Source of the DNA: Pseudomonas graminis
Lineage (GTDB): Bacteria; Pseudomonadota; Gammaproteobacteria; Pseudomonadales; Pseudomonadaceae
Length of the DNA: 64,000 bases
Assembly: GCF_013201545.1 (NCBI RefSeq)
Contig: NZ_CP053746.1
Coordinates: forward strand, 2,383,001-2,447,000
Direction: 5' to 3'
Below are positions 39,407 to 47,237 of the stretch, piece by piece. The first letter of the stretch is position 1, and the number at the start of each line of letters is the position of its first letter. The notes below the pieces were generated by a model. That model did no database searches. It was not told the origin of the DNA and saw only the letters and a program-made list of their open reading frames with translations. The position numbers and the translations under genes are program-made.

Positions 39407-39562
39407 GACCGTTCCTGATTTGGAAACAATGAGTCCCGATTCTATGGGATTGTTCCTTTGTCGGCTAGCCCGTAAATTCACTCCCAAGCCAGCCAACACG
39501 CTTAACCAGCGCAGCGGCTAACCCACAAAGAACTCACTGCTGACCATTTAAGGAATCTACCC

Positions 39563-40207
39563 ATGTCCATTCGCGAACTGCTGAACCCAACCAACGCTGC
39601 CCTGATCCTGATCGACCACCAGCCGCAAATGGCTTTTGGCGTTCAATCGATCGATCGCCAGACCCTGAAGAACAACACTGTTGGCCTGGCCAAGGCCGCC
39701 AAGATATTCAACGTGCCGACGATCTACACTTCGGTCGAAACCAAAAGCTTCAGCGGTTTCATCTGGCCTGAACTGCTGGCGGTGTTCCCGGATCAGCAGC
39801 CGATCGAGCGCACGTCGATGAACTCGTGGGAAGACAAAAAACTGGTGGAAGCGGTCAAGGCGACCGGCCGCAAGAAGCTGATCATCGCCGCACTGTGGAC
39901 CGAGGTCTGCCTGAACTTCCCGACGCTGGACGCCTTGGCTGAAGGCTACGAGGTGTACATCGTCACTGACGCTTCCGGTGGCACGACCAAGGAAGCGCAC
40001 GACATGTCGGTTCAACGGATGATTCAGGCAGGCGCCGTGCCGGTCACCTGGCAGCAGGTTTTGCTCGAATTCCAGCGCGACTGGGCACACAAGGAAACCT
40101 ACGAGGCGGTGATGGAGTTGGTCCTGGAGCACAGCGGTGCATACGGCATGGGCGTCGATTACGCCTACACCATGGTCCACGGCGCGCCGCAGCGTAAATT
40201 GGGCTAA
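39563..40207 (+). CDS. isochorismatase-like hydrolase (YcaC type)
   Basis: Cysteine hydrolase fold of 214 residues. The catalytic triad is readable as Asp in ALILIDHQPQ (18), Lys in ATGRKKLIIAAL, and Cys in WTEVCLNFPT. Close in length and motifs to E. coli and P. aeruginosa YcaC, an octameric enzyme of unknown substrate. An AAGGA site precedes the ATG. Regulation by the divergent LysR gene is inferred from position. Confidence 0.87.
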   Translation: MSIRELLNPTNAALILIDHQPQMAFGVQSIDRQTLKNNTVGLAKAAKIFNVPTIYTSVETKSFSGFIWPELLAVFPDQQPIERTSMNSWEDKKLVEAVKATGRKKLIIAALWTEVCLNFPTLDALAEGYEVYIVTDASGGTTKEAHDMSVQRMIQAGAVPVTWQQVLLEFQRDWAHKETYEAVMELVLEHSGAYGMGVDYAYTMVHGAPQRKLG

Positions 40208-40220
40208 AACGCTCGGCCAC

Positions 40221-40259
40221 AAAAAAAGCTTCGCGATTAAGGTCGCGGAGCTTTTTTGT
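40221..40259. terminator. bidirectional terminator after the ycaC-like gene
   Basis: AAAAAAGCTTCGCGA and TCGCGGAGCTTTTTT pair around a 6-base loop with one wobble. It serves the ycaC-like gene on the plus strand and the convergent yacG on the minus strand. Confidence 0.85.
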
Positions 40260-40306
40260 TTTTGCGATTAATTGCGGGGAGCGAGCCATACGGCCGCTGA
40301 ATTTGA

Positions 40307-40510
40307 TCAGTGCTGACGAGGGTCGAAATCACCCGAAAACAGTTCGTCTTCCGCATCCGGCGCCACCGGAATCGCATGTTCTTCCGACGCCCAGGCACCC
40401 AGGTCTATCAGCTTGCAACGGTCCGAGCAAAACGGCCGGAATTTACTCTCCGGTGTCCATTCCACGGGCGCTCCGCAGGTTGGGCAATCGACGGTCATTG
40501 GTTGGCTCAT
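40307..40510 (-). CDS. yacG: DNA gyrase inhibitor YacG
   Basis: Small zinc protein (67 residues) that binds GyrB and blocks gyrase. Shows the four-Cys zinc site CPTCG (10-14) and CSDRCK (29-34), followed by [15 protein letters not shown] and an acidic tail. ATG at 40510 is chosen because GGAGG lies 6 bases upstream and it overlaps the coaE stop by one base. Usual place beside coaE and pilD. Confidence 0.92.
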   Translation of the reverse strand: MSQPMTVDCPTCGAPVEWTPESKFRPFCSDRCKLIDLGAWASEEHAIPVAPDAEDELFSGDFDPRQH

Positions 40511-41130
40511 CATTGGCCTCCACGCAAAGTTAAATAAAAGTGATGCAGGCGCTCGACTTCGCTTTTCAGCCAGGCCGGGTCACGGTCATTGACGATCACA
40601 TCATCGGCCCGGCTCAAGCGCTCATCGCGACTGGCCTGCGCCTTGAGAATCGCCCGCACCTGCTCCTCGTTGGTCTTGTCGCGCAACACCGTGCGCTCGA
40701 TTTGAACCGATTCCGGCACATCAATGACCAATACCCGCTGCACCATCTGGTGCTGAGAAGTCTCCAGCAACAGCGGCGACACCAGAATCGCGTAAGCCGA
40801 TTCGGCGCGCGCCAGATACTGCCGGATTTCCTCTCGGATCAGCGGATGCAGCAGGCTTTCGAGCCAGACCCGCTGTTGCGGATCCTTGAAAATCAGCTCG
40901 CGCAACGCCGAGCGATTCAGCGTGCCATCGGCCTGCAACACGCTCGGGCCGAAGTGCTCGGCAATCTGCGCCAGGGCAGGACGCCCGGGTTCGACCACCC
41001 AGCGGGCGGCGTTATCGGCGTCCACCAAATGCACGCCGAGATCGACGAAGCACTGAGCGGCCGCACTCTTGCCGCTGCCGATGCCACCGGTAAGGCCCAG
41101 AATCCAGGGTTTTGACGCAGGAGAAGTCAT
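40510..41130 (-). CDS. coaE: dephospho-CoA kinase
   Basis: Last step of coenzyme A synthesis. The 206-residue product has the P-loop [11 protein letters not shown] (11-21) and the conserved DADNAAR and SPLLLET blocks. It overlaps pilD by 4 bases at its start and yacG at its stop, so the pilD-coaE-yacG group is translationally coupled, as in other Pseudomonas. Confidence 0.95.
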   Translation of the reverse strand: MTSPASKPWILGLTGGIGSGKSAAAQCFVDLGVHLVDADNAARWVVEPGRPALAQIAEHFGPSVLQADGTLNRSALRELIFKDPQQRVWLESLLHPLIREEIRQYLARAESAYAILVSPLLLETSQHQMVQRVLVIDVPESVQIERTVLRDKTNEEQVRAILKAQASRDERLSRADDVIVNDRDPAWLKSEVERLHHFYLTLRGGQ

Positions 41131-41999
41131 CTGAAGCCGGCGATCTGCAAATACGAAGTGGTTATTTGATCACCCCAGAGCAAAGCGATCCACCCCGCGA
41201 GGGCCAGATAAGGACCGAAGGGGATCGGCGTGCTGGTCTCGACATTGCGCAAACGCAGCAGGATCAGCCCCAAAACCGCCCCGACAATCGACGACAGCAG
41301 AATCGTCAGCGGCAAAATCTGCCACCCACCCCACGCGCCGAGCATCGCCAGCAACTTGAAGTCGCCGTAACCCATGCCTTCCTTGCCCGTGATCAGCTTG
41401 AACAGCCAGAACACACACCACAACACCAGATACCCCGCGACCGCGCCCCACAGCGCATCGGTCAGCGACGTGAACAGCCCGAACGCATTCACGATCAGGC
41501 CCAGCCACAACAACGGCAATACGATTGCGTCCGGCAGAAGCTGGTGGTCGGCGTCGATCAGACTCATCGCCAACAAACCCCATGTCAGCACCAGCATCGC
41601 CCCAGCCTGCCAGCCGAAACCGAAATGCCAGGCGATGAAGGCCGACAGCAAGCCGCACGCCAATTCAACCAGCGGGTAGCGCTTGCTGATGGGGGCTTTG
41701 CACTGGGAACACTTGCCGCCGAGGAAGAGATAACTCACGACCGGAATGTTCTCCCACGCGCGGATTTTGTGTGAGCAGTGCGGGCAGCGGGAGTGGGGGA
41801 GGATGAGGTTGAAGGTTTCTGGTTGCGGCTCGGCGGGGAGGTCGAGCATTTCCCGGGACTGGATTTTCCAGTCGCGGATCATCATGTTGGGGAGGCGGTA
41901 GATGACCACGTTGAGGAAACTGCCGACGAGCAGGCCAAAGACGAGTGCGCATAGAACGAAGGCCAGCGGGGAACTGGCCAGGAGGTCGAGGAGGGGCAT
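41127..41999 (-). CDS. pilD: prepilin peptidase / N-methyltransferase PilD
   Basis: Inner-membrane aspartic peptidase that cuts and N-methylates all prepilins in this window (and type II secretion pseudopilins). The 290-residue product has the CPHC...CSQC zinc-type motif in the first cytoplasmic loop, about seven hydrophobic helices, and the catalytic aspartates in DADHQLLPD and GYGDFKLL (GxGD). GC content is clearly higher than in the adjacent pilC. Confidence 0.95.
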   Translation of the reverse strand: MPLLDLLASSPLAFVLCALVFGLLVGSFLNVVIYRLPNMMIRDWKIQSREMLDLPAEPQPETFNLILPHSRCPHCSHKIRAWENIPVVSYLFLGGKCSQCKAPISKRYPLVELACGLLSAFIAWHFGFGWQAGAMLVLTWGLLAMSLIDADHQLLPDAIVLPLLWLGLIVNAFGLFTSLTDALWGAVAGYLVLWCVFWLFKLITGKEGMGYGDFKLLAMLGAWGGWQILPLTILLSSIVGAVLGLILLRLRNVETSTPIPFGPYLALAGWIALLWGDQITTSYLQIAGFR

Positions 42000-42001
42000 G
42001 G

Positions 42002-43219
42002 TTAGACGACTTGTCCGAGCTTGAAAATAGGGAGGTACATGGCGATCACGAGTCCGCCGACAATGACACCCAAGAAAGCCATAATCATGGGTTCCATAAG
42101 GCTCGTCAGGCTGTCGACCATATTGTCAACTTCGTCCTCATAGTAGGTCGCGACTTTATCAAGCATCGAGTCCAGCGCTCCGGATTCCTCTCCAATTGCG
42201 GTCATCTGTATGGCCAGCATCGGAAACACGCCGGTACTGCGCATGGAGAAGTTGAGTTGCATGCCGGTGGAAACGTCCTGCTTGACTTTGTTGACGGCGT
42301 TCTTGAAAACAACATTCCCGGTCGCGCCAGCGACGGAATCAAGCGCCTCTACCAGTGGAACGCCCGCAGCGAATGTCGTGGACAAAGTCCGCGCATATCG
42401 CGCCACGGCGGATTTGTACAACAACGGACCGATGACAGGCACCTTGAGCAGTGCCCGGTCCAGGCCATTTCTAAACTTTTCGGAAGTTCGGTACGCGCGC
42501 CGAAACAAGAAAATACTTAATCCGATCCCGGCCAGTATCATCCACCAATAGTCCTGAACAATTTTTGATAAGCCGATCACCATCAATGTGAATGCAGGTA
42601 GCTCCGCTCCAAACCCTTCAAAAATAGTCTGAAACTGGGGTACTACTTTGAGTAACAAAATCCCCGTTACGATAAAGGCGACGATGACCACAGCGATGGG
42701 ATAGGTCATCGCTTTTTTGATCTTGGCTTTAAGCGATTCGGTCTTTTCTTTGTAGGTCGCGACTCGATCCAACAAAGTTTCAAGAGCCCCCGCTTGTTCG
42801 CCAGCGTCTACCAGATTGCAGAAAAGGTCGTCGAAATATAAGGGCTTCTGCCTCAGTGCTGTAGCAAAGCTGTGCCCTGCCGCGACTTCCTGTTTGATGT
42901 CGTCTACCAACTTGCGCATGTTCGGGTTGTCATGCCCCTCGCTGATGATGTCGAAGGATTGTAGGAGCGGTACACCCGCTTTCATCATGGTGGCCATCTG
43001 GCGGCTGAAGAATGCGATGTCCAGCGGCTTAATCTTTTTACCCTTGCCAAAGATCGAAACGGATTTTTTACGGACCTTGGTTGGGTTGATGCCCTGCTTG
43101 CGGAGTAAGGCCTTGACCAGAGCAGGGTTGTGCCCAGTTGTTTCGCCGGTTAGCTTTGTCCCTTTTTTATCCAGCCCTTCCCAAGCATAGACGCTGACTT
43201 TTACTGCTTTGGTCGCCAT
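42002..43219 (-). CDS. pilC: type IV pilus inner-membrane platform protein PilC
   Basis: Polytopic platform protein joining the PilB/PilT motors to the pilus. The 405-residue product has two T2SSF repeats (about 70-195 and 275-395) and three hydrophobic helices, with MATMMKAGVPLLQSFDIISEG at the first repeat. It lies 2 bases after the pilB stop. Codon usage is less GC-rich than in pilD/coaE. Confidence 0.95.
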   Translation of the reverse strand: MATKAVKVSVYAWEGLDKKGTKLTGETTGHNPALVKALLRKQGINPTKVRKKSVSIFGKGKKIKPLDIAFFSRQMATMMKAGVPLLQSFDIISEGHDNPNMRKLVDDIKQEVAAGHSFATALRQKPLYFDDLFCNLVDAGEQAGALETLLDRVATYKEKTESLKAKIKKAMTYPIAVVIVAFIVTGILLLKVVPQFQTIFEGFGAELPAFTLMVIGLSKIVQDYWWMILAGIGLSIFLFRRAYRTSEKFRNGLDRALLKVPVIGPLLYKSAVARYARTLSTTFAAGVPLVEALDSVAGATGNVVFKNAVNKVKQDVSTGMQLNFSMRSTGVFPMLAIQMTAIGEESGALDSMLDKVATYYEDEVDNMVDSLTSLMEPMIMAFLGVIVGGLVIAMYLPIFKLGQVV

Positions 43220-43221
43220 GC

Positions 43222-44916
43222 TTAATCCTTGGTCACCCGGTTTATTTCTTCAAGACTGGTTACGCCCTGCATCGCCTTCATCAGGCCGGACGTGCGCAGA
43301 TCGTTGAAGCCGTCTCTGCGCATCTGTTCGGAAATCTGGATCGAGTTGCCTTCCTCCATGATGATGCGCTCCAGTGCGGGCGTGCTCTTCACCACTTCGT
43401 AGATACCTACTCGGCCTTTGTAGCCGCCGTTGCAGTGCTCGCATCCCACTGGGGAGTAAAGCTGGAATGATCCGATTTGCGACTCGGGGAAACCTTCTGC
43501 AATCAATGTCTCCCGTGGGATCTCGACTTCTTTCTTGCAGTGCGCGCACAGTTTGCGCGCCAGGCGTTGAGCAATGATCAGGTTGATTGCGGTCGCAATG
43601 TTGAACGCTGCAACGCCCATGTGGTGCAGGCGAGTCAGGGTTTCAGCCGCGCTGTTGGTGTGCAGCGTAGACAAAACCATGTGGCCGGTCTGCGAAGCCT
43701 TAATCGCGATTTCGGCTGTTTCCAGATCTCGGATTTCACCCACCATGATTACGTCAGGATCCTGACGCAGAAACGCTCGTAGTGCCTGAGAGAAGTCCAT
43801 CCCCTGACGCGGATTGACGTTGACCTGGTTGATGCCTTCGAGATTTATTTCGACCGGGTCCTCTGCCGTCGATATATTGATATCGACAGTGTTGAGAATA
43901 TTCAATCCAGTGTAGAGCGATACTGTTTTACCCGAGCCGGTAGGGCCGGTCACCAGGATCATGCCTTGGGGTTGGCGAAGAGCTTCAAGGTAAAGCGCTT
44001 TCTGTTCTGGCTCGTAGCCTAAGGCGTCAATGCCCATTTGAGCGGTAGTGGGATCCAGAATCCGCATCACGATTTTTTCGCCCCACAGTGTGGGTAGCGT
44101 GTTGACCCGGAAGTCGATGGCCCGGTTTTTAGAAATTCGGAGTTTGATGCGGCCATCTTGCGGTTTTCGACGCTCCGAAATATCGAGGCTTGCCATGACC
44201 TTCAGGCGTGCAGCGATCCGGCCAGCCAAGTGAATGGGCGGCTTTGCCACCTCATGAAGAATGCCGTCGGTGCGGAGCCTTACACGAAAGATCTTTTCAT
44301 AGGGTTCGAAATGCAGATCAGACGATCCTAGGCGGATAGCGTCCATCAGCATCTTATTAACGAAGCGGACGACCGGCGCGTCATCGGCGTCTTGGCCGCC
44401 AATCGCAGTTTCTTTGCTCTCATCGACCGCTTCGATTTCTAGACCAAGGTCAACGTCCGCCAAGTCGCCCATACCAGCATTGCCGTCGAAAAACTTATCG
44501 ATGGCGAAGGTCAGTTTGTCGTCTTCGACCAATATGGCTTCAGTGGTCAGGCCGGTGCTGAACTGGATGTCAGTAATAGCTTGATGATTGGTGGGGTCGG
44601 ATATGCCCACAAAAAGCTTGTTACCCCTACGCCACAGCGGAAGCGCGCAGTGCTGGCGAATGAGCTTCTCACTGACGAGCCCTTTCGGTTGGGTCTCCTT
44701 GTCCAGCGTGCCGAGATCAAGAAATGGAATGCCGAATTGATCTGACGCGACCTCAGCCAGCGTGATGCTCTTAAGCAGCTTCGTCTCGACGAGGTGGTGC
44801 ACGAGCGAAACCTTGTCACGTCGCGCTTGTTCGTAGGCTTTTTGGGCCGTTTTTTCAGTGAGCAGCTCAGCCACAACAAGTTGTTTAGCCAAGCCGGTTA
44901 GGACGACGTCAGTCAT
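43222..44916 (-). CDS. pilB: type IV pilus extension ATPase PilB
   Basis: Hexameric motor that drives pilus polymerisation. The 564-residue product has the N-terminal MSHEN/T2SSE domain (1-150), Walker A GPTGSGKT (324-331), the Asp box, Walker B (VMVGEIRD) and the His box (TGHMVLSTLHTN). The four-Cys zinc site (CAHC ... CEHC) near 455-500 is present. ATG at 44916 is preferred to the GTG at 44934. It is divergent from pilA. Confidence 0.96.
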   Translation of the reverse strand: MTDVVLTGLAKQLVVAELLTEKTAQKAYEQARRDKVSLVHHLVETKLLKSITLAEVASDQFGIPFLDLGTLDKETQPKGLVSEKLIRQHCALPLWRRGNKLFVGISDPTNHQAITDIQFSTGLTTEAILVEDDKLTFAIDKFFDGNAGMGDLADVDLGLEIEAVDESKETAIGGQDADDAPVVRFVNKMLMDAIRLGSSDLHFEPYEKIFRVRLRTDGILHEVAKPPIHLAGRIAARLKVMASLDISERRKPQDGRIKLRISKNRAIDFRVNTLPTLWGEKIVMRILDPTTAQMGIDALGYEPEQKALYLEALRQPQGMILVTGPTGSGKTVSLYTGLNILNTVDINISTAEDPVEINLEGINQVNVNPRQGMDFSQALRAFLRQDPDVIMVGEIRDLETAEIAIKASQTGHMVLSTLHTNSAAETLTRLHHMGVAAFNIATAINLIIAQRLARKLCAHCKKEVEIPRETLIAEGFPESQIGSFQLYSPVGCEHCNGGYKGRVGIYEVVKSTPALERIIMEEGNSIQISEQMRRDGFNDLRTSGLMKAMQGVTSLEEINRVTKD

Positions 44917-44982
44917 TACAGCCACCAGATCCACACATTGGACCGTTTATAGCCTAGTCAAGCTTGGCTGCCAATTAAGCAA

Positions 44983-45007
44983 TGTCAGGGTGACGGAAAT
45001 TGTCACT
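44983..45007. promoter_or_regulatory. candidate PilR binding region
   Basis: TGTCA, GTGAC and TGTCAC motifs cluster here, 75-100 bases upstream of the sigma-54 promoter of pilA. PilR sites in P. aeruginosa contain TGTC cores, and the position suits a sigma-54 enhancer-binding protein. Inferred from motif and location. Confidence 0.45.
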
Positions 45008-45079
45008 TTGTGCTGACTCCGCGTGCCATTTGCGACGGCGATAGTGGAGGGATGGGCAAAGGCTTCGGCGATTAGAAGC

Positions 45080-45096
45080 TGGCACGTTGCATGCAG
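45080..45096 (+). promoter_or_regulatory. sigma-54 (-24/-12) promoter of pilA
   Basis: TGGCACG with GG at 45081-45082 and GC at 45093-45094, exactly 10 bases apart, as in the consensus TGGCACG-N4-TTGCA. It lies about 35-60 bases before the pilA ATG, as in other Pseudomonas pilA genes, and is the expected target of PilR. Confidence 0.85.
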
Positions 45097-45140
45097 AGCC
45101 TACTTCGAGCAACACCAAATTGACGCTTGGAGTAGTAGCG

Positions 45141-45569
45141 ATGAATTTACAAAAAGGTTTTACGTTAATCGAGCTGATGATTGTCGTGGCGATCATCGGG
45201 ATCCTGGCCGCTATCGCAATCCCTCAATATCAGGATTACGTTGTACGTGCCCGCTGGGCTGACAACAACACTGCAATTGCTCCTGTGAAAGCGGCAATTG
45301 CGGAGTGCTTGCAGACCAACAACGGGGTTCTGGCTAGCTGCGACACTGCTCAAAGGCTGCAGACAACCGTTGGATATGCAGGGTTGCCTGCTGGGACGCC
45401 TAACATGGCCCCTGTCACACTCACTGCTGCCACTGCAGCTATTGTCGTCACTGGCACAGCGGCGGCCGGCGGTTGTACTGTGACTTGGACGCCTACCGTT
45501 GACGCGAACCGTATTAGTTGGCTCGGCGTTACTGGGGGCGGCTGCACCCGTTCTCGGACTGGAGTTTAA
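45141..45569 (+). CDS. pilA: type IV major pilin PilA
   Basis: Structural subunit of the pilus fibre. The 142-residue prepilin has the leader MNLQKG, then [28 protein letters not shown] with Glu5, so PilD should cut after Gly6. Four cysteines follow (56, 67, 112, 135); the last two would form the C-terminal disulfide loop of about 22 residues. ATG at 45141 is chosen over the open-frame start at 45087, which lies upstream of the leader. No pilin-modifying gene sits between it and tRNA-Thr. Confidence 0.94.
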   Translation: MNLQKGFTLIELMIVVAIIGILAAIAIPQYQDYVVRARWADNNTAIAPVKAAIAECLQTNNGVLASCDTAQRLQTTVGYAGLPAGTPNMAPVTLTAATAAIVVTGTAAAGGCTVTWTPTVDANRISWLGVTGGGCTRSRTGV

Positions 45570-45634
45570 TTAATCACCGGGATTCTGACGCTTTGAGTAG
45601 GAACGAGGTTTAGCCTGCTTTACCTCAGTATTTC

Positions 45635-45710
45635 GCCGAAATAGCTCAGTCGGTAGAGCAGCGCACTCGTAACGCGAAGGTCGTAGGTTCGATTCCTATT
45701 TTCGGCACCA
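45635..45710 (+). tRNA. tRNA-Thr (CGT)
   Basis: A 76-base cloverleaf with acceptor arms GCCGAAA and TTTCGGC, anticodon CGT in ACTCGTAAC, and encoded CCA. It lies 65 bases after pilA, the same position as in P. aeruginosa, where it borders exchangeable pilin cassettes. Confidence 0.95.
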
Positions 45711-45716
45711 GAAATA

Positions 45717-45752
45717 CAAAAAGCCCGGTCATCAAGACCGGGCTTTTTCGTA
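45717..45752. terminator. bidirectional terminator after tRNA-Thr
   Basis: AAAAAGCCCGGTC and GACCGGGCTTTTT pair around an ATCAA loop. It ends the pilA/tRNA-Thr region and also faces the small minus-strand gene at 45774. Confidence 0.9.
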
Positions 45753-45773
45753 CCATCATATACATCCCGCTAA

Positions 45774-45893
45774 TCAACAAATCCCCGGCGGAATTCCATC
45801 CTTATTGAAATCCTTCAACCGCTCCTTCTCTTCTTCAGTAGAGTGGGCCGGAACGTCTTCTTCAGGTTCGACAGGTTGCTTCTCGTCAGCCAT
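45774..45893 (-). CDS. small acidic hypothetical protein
   Basis: A 39-residue frame: MADEKQPVEPEEDVPAHSTE, then a Lys/Glu-rich stretch, ending DGIPPGIC. GAGGA lies 7 bases before the ATG; a second in-frame ATG is 6 bases upstream. The composition (acidic, no membrane segment, terminal Cys) and the good ribosome-binding site suggest a real gene. It faces the terminator at 45717. Function unknown. Confidence 0.6.
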   Translation of the reverse strand: MADEKQPVEPEEDVPAHSTEEEKERLKDFNKDGIPPGIC

Positions 45894-46004
45894 CGTCATT
45901 TCCTCATCCGTCTAATCAACAATCCGATCTCAAGGGCCTCAAGCCCATAACAAGCAGAGCCCGACCAGCCGTCGCAGTTCAACCTTTAAGACGTTGCCAG
46001 CCCC

Positions 46005-46853
46005 TCAGAGGCTCAGTCGCATCGACAAATCCACCGCCTTCACGTCTTTAGTCAGCGTCCCAATGGAGATGTAATCAACGCCGGTTTCAGCAATGGTCCT
46101 CAAGGTCGCATCAGTCACGCCGCCGCTGGCCTCCAGCTTGGCGCGGCCCGCCGTGAGGCGCACGGCTTCGCGCATGTCGTCCAGGCTCAGTTCGTCGAGC
46201 ATGATGATGTCGGCGCCGCCATCGAGGGCTTGTTTGAGTTCGTCGAGGCTTTCCACTTCGATTTCCACAGGCTTGCCCGGTGCGATCTTGTGGGCGGCGG
46301 TGATGGCTTCCGCAATACCGCCACACGCGGCGATGTGGTTTTCCTTGATCAGGAAGGCGTCGAACAAGCCGATGCGATGGTTATGGCAGCCGCCGCAGGT
46401 GACCGCGTATTTCTGCGCCATTCTCAGGCCCGGAAGGGTTTTGCGGGTGTCGAGCAGTTTGACCTGAGTGTCCGCGACCATGTCGGCATAATGCTGCGCG
46501 CGGGTGGCGACGCCTGACAGCAGTTGAAGGAAGTTGAGCGCGCTGCGTTCGCCCGTCAGCAAGGAGCGGGCGGGGCCTTCTAGATGGAACAGCGCCTGAT
46601 TGGGCTGCACGCGATCACCATCAACGACCTGCCAATGCACGGCCACTCGCGGGTCAAGCTGACGGAAAACCGCATCGACCCATGCTGTACCGGCAATCAC
46701 CGCTGCGTCGCGGGAGATCACCGTGGCCTTCGCCAGTCGCTCCGCCGGAATCAGCTGCGCGGTGATGTCGCCACTGCTCACATCCTCCAGCAACGCGCGG
46801 CGTACGTTGGCTTCGATTTCAGCAGCGAGGGCATCAAGACGTAGGTTTGGCAT
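46005..46853 (-). CDS. nadC: nicotinate-nucleotide pyrophosphorylase (quinolinate PRTase)
   Basis: Converts quinolinate and PRPP to nicotinate mononucleotide in NAD synthesis. The 282-residue product has [32 protein letters not shown] (phosphate/quinolinate binding), [20 protein letters not shown] and [11 protein letters not shown], all typical. ATG at 46853 has GGAG 7 bases upstream. It is divergent from the DUF1631 gene. Confidence 0.95.
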   Translation of the reverse strand: MPNLRLDALAAEIEANVRRALLEDVSSGDITAQLIPAERLAKATVISRDAAVIAGTAWVDAVFRQLDPRVAVHWQVVDGDRVQPNQALFHLEGPARSLLTGERSALNFLQLLSGVATRAQHYADMVADTQVKLLDTRKTLPGLRMAQKYAVTCGGCHNHRIGLFDAFLIKENHIAACGGIAEAITAAHKIAPGKPVEIEVESLDELKQALDGGADIIMLDELSLDDMREAVRLTAGRAKLEASGGVTDATLRTIAETGVDYISIGTLTKDVKAVDLSMRLSL

Positions 46854-47237
46854 AACGAGCTCCACGGACTAAGTGCGCCGAGTATATGGCAGACGGGTGT
46901 ACCAACCTACGCGCGGCAAGTGTCCAGTCGGATGCATTAGATGCACTTTGTCGGTTTTTTTCTTGGTTATGCGACAGATTGCGATTTCCGTGGTCTATCG
47001 CTGCACATGTCCCTTCGCCGCCTTCTATCATTCCAATAAAGGCGAAGAGTTCGCTGGCGAGCGACCCGGTTTTACTCGATACTTTCGCCTTGTATTTGAC
47101 GTCATGGTGTTGACGTTAGCCTGCAACATCCCCAGGGATAAAATTTTGAGATCCGTTCGAATGGAGTCGAGTCTTCATTCGCTGCGGGGTGTAACTGTTG
47201 TCTGAGCAGTTGTGTCGACGGTGTGAAGGAGTCCTTG
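46854..47237. promoter_or_regulatory. divergent gap nadC / DUF1631
   Basis: A 384-base gap between divergent starts. A 7-base direct repeat TTGACGT occurs at 47096 and 47110, but no -10 box lies at a suitable distance from either copy; TAAAAT at 47139 is 23 bases from the second. No gene was recognised. Confidence 0.4.
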
